This document shows positions 23,042-27,246 of a stretch of 27,246 nt of DNA, in pieces. Positions within the stretch are counted from its first letter, which is position 1; every line of letters begins with the position of its first letter. This stretch comes from CAYLHS01 sp964594235 (GTDB lineage: Bacteria; Actinomycetota; Acidimicrobiia; Spongiisociales; UBA4744). Where the stretch lies: positions 1 through 27,246 of the forward strand of contig CAZQMF010000023.1 in NCBI GenBank assembly GCA_964594235.1, given 5' to 3'. The position numbers and the translations under genes are program-made. Under the pieces are notes generated by a model. It was not told the origin of the DNA, searched no databases, and was given only the letters and a program-made list of their open reading frames with translations.

Positions 23042-23089
23042 GTCTCCTCCCCCAGGAGAGCAGAGTCCGACGTTGGGGGAGGTGGACTC
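23042..23089. repeat. Nested inverted repeats between divergent genes
   Basis: Three overlapping dyads occur here. CCTCCCCCA (23046-23054) pairs perfectly with TGGGGGAGG (23074-23082). TCTCCT (23043-23048) pairs with AGGAGA (23054-23059). GAGTCC (23063-23068) pairs with GGACTC (23084-23089). The segments cannot all pair at once, so alternative folds or protein sites are possible. It sits in the 159-bp space between archease and the AAA ATPase. Confidence 0.6.
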
Positions 23090-23152
23090 GGCCGCAGGCC
23101 GCCCTCCTCGAATTCCTCAGTCCGTCGATCGAATCGGGCGATACACCTACTC

Positions 23153-24598
23153 ATGGACAATGCCGCGGATCTCAAGGTGCTGCTCGCTTCGCAGTACCCC
23201 TTGTTGGTGGTCGCCACCGACGAAGAACCAAGGTTCATGGATCTCCTGAGGTGCGCTGCCGACGAGGTGAACGTCCCTGTCTGGACGTGGTCCGTTGCCC
23301 AGGGATTGATGCGAGACGGCCAGCAGCCCCAGTACCAGAGCGCCGACCCGAACCGGGCACTGTCGTTCGTTTCAGAGGTGACAACGCCAGGGGCGTTCGT
23401 CTTTGCCGACGCCAACCCCCTCCTGAAGGACCCGGTCGCCGTCCGCAGGATCAAGGAGATCGCCCAGCGGCAGCGGCGTGGTCAGACGCTCATCCTGACG
23501 GCGTCACATCCGAATCTGCCTGACGAACTGGAGGGGGTAGCCCACAGATGGCGGCTGCGGCCCCCCGGCAAGGGCGAGTTGATCACGCTCGTTCGATCCA
23601 CCATCCGACAGCTCGACGACCGGGGCTTTCCCGTCCTCGTCGGGAACGACCGCATCGAAGAGATGGCCGACGCCCTCCGCGGCATCACGCTCGAAGAGGC
23701 CGCTCGACTCATCAGACGACAGGTGCTCGAGGACGGCACTCTCGCGTCCATCCCCGACTTGCGGGCAGCCAAGGCCGAACTGCTCAACACCGACGGTGTG
23801 CTGGAGATCGTCGACAGCGACGCCGGCACACTCGACGAGGTCGGAGGACTCGAAGGACTGAAGTCGTGGCTGCGGTTGAGAAAGATCGCCATGGGTACGC
23901 CCGAACTTGATCCTCCCAGAGGCATCCTCCTCACGGGCGTTCCAGGGTGCGGCAAGTCCCTCATCGCGAAGACGCTCGCTCGAAGCTGGGGCCTCCCCTT
24001 GGTGCTCCTCGATCCCTCCCGGCTCTACGACAAGTACATCGGCGAGTCCGAGCGCCGTCTCGACACCTCGCTCCACACCATCGAGGCGATGGCCCCGGCC
24101 GTCCTCTGGATCGACGAGATCGAAAAAGGATTCTCCACGGGCACGTCGGACGGGGGAGTCGCCAGCCGTCTGCTGGGTACCTATCTGCGCTGGATGCAGG
24201 ACCACTCCGGAGAGATCTTCACCGTCGCCACAGCCAACGACATTGCCTCGCTCCCACCGGAACTCCTGCGGAAGGGGAGGTTCGACCAGATCTTCTTCGT
24301 AGATCTGCCCGATGCCGCCAGCCGTCGGGAGATCTTCCGTGTTCACCTCGCCAAACGCGGAGTGAACCCGGAGACGCTCGACATCGACCACCTCGTCAAC
24401 GAAACGCAGGGCTTTTCCGGCGCAGAGATCGAAACGGCGATCGTCGGCGCACGGTACCGAGCCGCGGCCGATGGTGGTTCGCTGACCCTCGGTCAGCTGG
24501 ACGCCGAGCTGTCGTCAACGGTTCCACTCTCGGTCACCCGCTCAGAGGACATCGCCGCCCTCCGAGCCTGGGCACGCGAACGGGCCATGAAAGCCTGA
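23153..24598 (+). CDS. Ycf46-like AAA+ ATPase
   Basis: A 481-aa cytoplasmic ATPase. The N-terminal part (about 1-215) is a degenerate AAA-like domain (SQYPLLVVATDEEPRFMDLL at 13-32, LILTASHPNLPDEL). The C-terminal AAA core has Walker A GVPGCGKS (262-269), pore-loop-like YIGESE (295-300), Walker B VLWIDEIEK (317-325), sensor-1 N362 and Arg fingers R374/R376 (LLRKGRFDQIFFVDLP). This two-part layout resembles the cyanobacterial and chloroplast Ycf46 group, whose exact role is not settled. ATG at 23153 is chosen because homologues begin near this point; upstream codons are a Ser/Arg-rich non-coding frame across the inverted repeats. Confidence 0.85.
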   Translation: MDNAADLKVLLASQYPLLVVATDEEPRFMDLLRCAADEVNVPVWTWSVAQGLMRDGQQPQYQSADPNRALSFVSEVTTPGAFVFADANPLLKDPVAVRRIKEIAQRQRRGQTLILTASHPNLPDELEGVAHRWRLRPPGKGELITLVRSTIRQLDDRGFPVLVGNDRIEEMADALRGITLEEAARLIRRQVLEDGTLASIPDLRAAKAELLNTDGVLEIVDSDAGTLDEVGGLEGLKSWLRLRKIAMGTPELDPPRGILLTGVPGCGKSLIAKTLARSWGLPLVLLDPSRLYDKYIGESERRLDTSLHTIEAMAPAVLWIDEIEKGFSTGTSDGGVASRLLGTYLRWMQDHSGEIFTVATANDIASLPPELLRKGRFDQIFFVDLPDAASRREIFRVHLAKRGVNPETLDIDHLVNETQGFSGAEIETAIVGARYRAAADGGSLTLGQLDAELSSTVPLSVTRSEDIAALRAWARERAMKA

Positions 24599-24627
24599 AG
24601 ATCGCAGGATCGGCCCCGGCTCTGGGG

Positions 24628-24633
24628 TAGGCT
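24628..24633 (+). promoter_or_regulatory. Predicted -10 box, leaderless start
   Basis: TAGGCT lies 7 bases before ATG 24641, with no ribosome-binding site between them. Confidence 0.35.
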
Positions 24634-24640
24634 CCACCCC

Positions 24641-25021
24641 ATGCGATCACGACCCGCCATTGTCCACATCCAGGAGTCCCTCGAGGGCCCCGACGCCGCC
24701 GTCACCGTCACTCTCGAGTGGGAAGACGAGGAGTTCACCGGACGGGCGGTAGGCAATCCGGACGACGCCCACAGACCCCGACTCGTCGGAGAAGCAACCC
24801 TCAGCGCCATCCAGCACGCCGCACACGACGCGCTGGTCCTCGACCTCGCGGCCGTCGCCACACAGGAGCTGGGCATCGCACGCATCGCCCTGGCACAGGT
24901 CGACATCAGGAACATGGAGGAACGACTGGTCGGAAGCGCGCTCATCAGGAACGATGACCCGTCGCTCGCGACCGTTCGGGCCGTGCTCGACGCGTTGAAC
25001 CGCCGCCTGTCGATGTTGTAG
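24641..25021 (+). CDS. Small conserved-looking protein of unknown function
   Basis: A 126-aa soluble, acidic protein without signal peptide or membrane helix. It reads as alternating strands and helices: VTVTLEWEDEEFTGRAVG (about 21-38), RPRLVGEATLSAIQHA (about 45-60), a hydrophobic LVLDLAAVATQELGIARIAL strand-helix, and a C-terminal helix VRAVLDALNRRL. I do not recognise the family. Normal codon use, a plausible leaderless promoter and lack of overlap with other genes support it as real. It lies between the AAA ATPase and clpB on the same strand; a link to either is not shown. Confidence 0.7.
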   Translation: MRSRPAIVHIQESLEGPDAAVTVTLEWEDEEFTGRAVGNPDDAHRPRLVGEATLSAIQHAAHDALVLDLAAVATQELGIARIALAQVDIRNMEERLVGSALIRNDDPSLATVRAVLDALNRRLSML

Positions 25022-25043
25022 GGCTCCCTGCGGGATGCCGTTG

Positions 25044-25126
25044 TCGGTTCACGGTTCTCGGTAAGACAGTCGCCTCGGAGCATCGGGGTGTCTCGGGCTG
25101 CGTTCCTACCGAAGACTGAGAACCGG
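25044..25126. repeat. Heptad-repeat hairpin element, copy 3
   Basis: The left arm is TCGGTTC, ACGGTTC, TCGGTAA (25044-25064). The right arm (25108-25126) is the inverted form (ACCGAAG, ACTGAGA, ACCGG). Across 19 opposed positions (25044-25062 with 25108-25126) I count 14 Watson-Crick pairs, 3 G-U pairs and 2 mismatches. It lies in the 193-bp space before clpB, apart from the promoter. The rest of that space up to about 25176 shows nothing else I recognise. Confidence 0.65.
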
Positions 25127-25176
25127 CCCTGGGCGAGCGCCGGCCCGCCTTCTGGAATACTGAGCCGCGACAGCAA

Positions 25177-25197
25177 GTTGATATAATAGGACTTAGA
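25177..25197. promoter_or_regulatory. HAIR-like HspR operator upstream of clpB
   Basis: TTGA in the left arm and ACTTAG in the right arm have the spacing of the HspR consensus. The match is partial (about 8 of 14 arm bases). The -10 box TATAAT (25182-25187) lies inside it, so bound repressor would block the promoter. Confidence 0.4.
25182..25187 (+). promoter_or_regulatory. clpB promoter -10 box
   Basis: A perfect TATAAT, 27 bases before ATG 25215. The -35 is weak (CTGAGC at 25160-25165, 16-base spacer). An AAGG ribosome site lies near 25206-25209. Confidence 0.6.
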
Positions 25198-25214
25198 TTT
25201 CTTACAAGGCAACT

Positions 25215-27246
25215 ATGGATTTCGGACGTTTCACCCACAAGGCCCAAGAGGCACTCGCCCAGGCCCAGCAGCTCGCCGAACATGCCCGTTCAATCGAACC
25301 CGCACACCTCGGTCTCGCCCTGCTGGCGCAGACCGACGGCATCGTCTACCCGGTCCTCACTGGCCTGGGCGTGCAACCGCCCGCCCTTCGGACCGCCCTC
25401 CAGGAGTATGTCGACTCCCTCCCCAAGGTGTACGGCGGGGAGCTGTCCATGTCACAGGCGCTCCTGCGCGTGCTCCAGGCGGCAGACAGCCAGCGGTCCG
25501 AGATGCGAGACGAATACGTCTCCGTCGATCATCTGCTCCTCGCACTCGCCGGCGGCACCGATCCGACAGGCGAGATCTTCCAACGTCTCGGTGCGACTCG
25601 GGAGGCGATCCTCTCCCAACTGGCGGAAGTGCGCGGGTCGCAACGGGTGACATCGCAAGATCCCGAGTCGACGTTCAACGCCCTCGAGCAGTATGGGCGC
25701 GATCTGACCGCCATGGCTCGCAATCAAGATCTCGACCCGGTCATCGGCCGGGACGACGAGATCCGCCGCGTCATCCAGGTGCTGTCCCGGCGAACGAAGA
25801 ACAACCCAGTCCTCATCGGCGAGCCCGGCGTGGGCAAGACGGCCATCGTCGAGGGGCTCGCTCGCAGAATCGCTGACGGCGACGTCCCGGAAGGACTCAA
25901 ACCGAAGCGCATCGTCGCGCTCGACCTCGGAGCGATGGTCGCAGGCGCCAAGTACCGGGGCGAGTTCGAGGAACGCCTGAAGGCCGTTCTGAACGAGATC
26001 AAGTCCGCGCATGGCCAGATCATCACCTTCCTCGACGAGATGCACACCCTGGTCGGAGCCGGGGCCGCAGAGGGAGCGATGGACGCCTCGAACATGCTGA
26101 AGCCGATGCTCGCTCGGGGCGAACTTCGAATGATCGGTGCGACCACGCTCGATGAGTACCGCACACACATCGAGAAGGACGCAGCGCTCGAACGGCGCTT
26201 CCAGCCCGTTTTCGTAGAACCTCCCAGTGTCGAGGACACGATCGGAATCCTCAGGGGCCTCAAGCAGCGGTACGAAGTGCACCACGGCGTCCGCATCACC
26301 GACGCCGCGATCGTCGCTGCGGCAGTGCTCTCCGATCGGTATCTGACGGGACGGTTCCTCCCCGACAAGGCGATCGATCTCGTCGACGAGGCGGCGTCGA
26401 AGCTGCGCATCGAGATCGACTCGATGCCGGAAGAGATCGACGATCTCGATCGTCGAATCAAGCAGCTCGAGATTGAGCGGGCGGCGCTCCAGAAGGAGTC
26501 CGACGACATCTCCAAGGACCGGCTCGAGGCGATAGAGCGAGATCTCGCGGATCTGCGAGAGCAGATGGGTGCGCTCGAAGCCCACTGGAAGCTCGAGAAG
26601 GCTGCGATTGGCGAGATCCAGGCCCTGAAGTCACAACTCGAGCAAGCCGAGGCTGACGCCGAGCAGGCCGAGCGCTCCGCGGACCTCGAACACGCGGCTG
26701 AGCTGCGCTATGGAGCCTTGCCGCGCCTCAAGGAGGAGTTGGCTGCGCGCCAAGCGGATCTCGCCGATCTCCAAACAACGAATCGGATGCTCAAGGAGGA
26801 GGTCGACGACGAGGACGTCGCCGAAGTGGTCGCCCGCTGGACGGGCATTCCCATGGCCAGACTCATGGAGGGCGAGCTGGAGAAGCTCGTGCATCTGGAG
26901 GAGTATCTCCACACCCGTGTGGTCGGTCAGGATGACGCCGTCACGGTGGTCGCCAACGCGATCCGTCGGAGCAGAGCAGGTATCTCCGACCCGAACCGGC
27001 CGATCGGCTCGTTCATCTTCCTTGGCCCGACAGGGGTCGGCAAGACCGAACTCGCGCGGGCACTCGCCTGGTTCATGTTCGATGACGAGCGAGCGATGGT
27101 ACGAGTCGACATGTCCGAGTACATGGAGAAGCACACGGTCAGCCGGCTGATCGGCGCGCCCCCCGGCTACGTGGGCTACGAAGAAGGTGGGCAGCTCACC
27201 GAAGCCGTTCGGCGCCGTCCCTACTCGGTGGTGCTGCTCGACGAGA
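25215..27246 (+). CDS. clpB: ATP-dependent disaggregase ClpB, truncated by window end
   Basis: The first 677 residues of a Hsp100 disaggregase (family length about 860) that works with DnaK to rescue aggregated proteins. The N-terminal substrate domain occupies about 1-145. NBD1 has Walker A GEPGVGKT (202-209), Walker B TFLDE (271-275) and Arg fingers R327/R328. The coiled-coil middle domain at about 405-525, which ClpA and ClpC lack at this length, identifies ClpB. NBD2 begins with Walker A GPTGVGKT (604-611), and the window stops inside its Walker B (VVLLDE). The frame is open to the last base. The ATG at 25215 follows a strong -10 box and an HspR-like site. Confidence 0.97.
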   Translation, partial: MDFGRFTHKAQEALAQAQQLAEHARSIEPAHLGLALLAQTDGIVYPVLTGLGVQPPALRTALQEYVDSLPKVYGGELSMSQALLRVLQAADSQRSEMRDEYVSVDHLLLALAGGTDPTGEIFQRLGATREAILSQLAEVRGSQRVTSQDPESTFNALEQYGRDLTAMARNQDLDPVIGRDDEIRRVIQVLSRRTKNNPVLIGEPGVGKTAIVEGLARRIADGDVPEGLKPKRIVALDLGAMVAGAKYRGEFEERLKAVLNEIKSAHGQIITFLDEMHTLVGAGAAEGAMDASNMLKPMLARGELRMIGATTLDEYRTHIEKDAALERRFQPVFVEPPSVEDTIGILRGLKQRYEVHHGVRITDAAIVAAAVLSDRYLTGRFLPDKAIDLVDEAASKLRIEIDSMPEEIDDLDRRIKQLEIERAALQKESDDISKDRLEAIERDLADLREQMGALEAHWKLEKAAIGEIQALKSQLEQAEADAEQAERSADLEHAAELRYGALPRLKEELAARQADLADLQTTNRMLKEEVDDEDVAEVVARWTGIPMARLMEGELEKLVHLEEYLHTRVVGQDDAVTVVANAIRRSRAGISDPNRPIGSFIFLGPTGVGKTELARALAWFMFDDERAMVRVDMSEYMEKHTVSRLIGAPPGYVGYEEGGQLTEAVRRRPYSVVLLDE

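Overview
This is a GC-rich bacterial chromosome segment with very dense gene packing. Many neighbouring genes share ATGA or GTGA stop/start overlaps. The order dnaK-grpE-dnaJ-hspR with a nearby clpB is typical of Actinomycetota. The Thr-rich linkers in the LCP protein, the short VanW protein, the MoxR/DUF58/DUF4129 operon and start codons sitting 6-7 nt after -10-like boxes all fit. Acidimicrobiia or a relative is my best guess, but no rRNA or other strong taxonomic marker is present.

Layout. (1) 1-3071, + strand: an MFS transporter whose 5' end probably lies outside the window, then a protein fusing a MOP/Wzx-like flippase to a WcaJ-type phosphoglycosyltransferase. (2) 3205-9887, - strand: a five-gene membrane operon (DUF4129, small membrane protein, MoxR ATPase, DUF58, six-helix membrane protein), then an LCP-family cell-wall ligase translationally coupled to a metallo-beta-lactamase-fold hydrolase. 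(3) 9985-14682, + strand: an ABC-2 transporter (one ATPase, two permeases), a VanW-family protein and a methyltransferase-like protein, all overlapping or nearly so. (4) 14737-18650, + strand: dnaK-grpE-dnaJ-hspR, ending at a 30-bp perfect palindrome. (5) 18704-22993, - strand: archease, mscL, rtcB, an isochorismatase-like hydrolase and a secreted phytase-like esterase. (6) 23153-27246, + strand: a Ycf46-like AAA ATPase, a small unknown protein and clpB, cut by the window end inside its second ATPase domain.

How the genes fit together. Regions 1 to 3 are largely envelope functions: glycan export and priming, attachment of polymers to the wall, MoxR-assisted membrane protein maturation, and export. 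Regions 4 and 6 hold the Hsp70/Hsp100 disaggregation machinery together with its likely repressor HspR. Both dnaK and clpB have HAIR-like sites of matching geometry at their promoters. Region 5 holds an RNA-repair pair (RtcB ligase and archease) with a mechanosensitive channel between them. The window therefore mixes envelope and stress/repair genes.

I do not see a clear new defence or mobile system. The most unusual items are the flippase-phosphoglycosyltransferase fusion, a family of intergenic elements built from 7-bp units that fold into hairpins (3086-3190, 20711-20738, 25044-25126), nested inverted repeats between the divergent archease and AAA genes, and the HAIR-like sites. No intergenic stretch exceeds 300 bases. 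No tRNA, rRNA, CRISPR array or insertion sequence was recognised.
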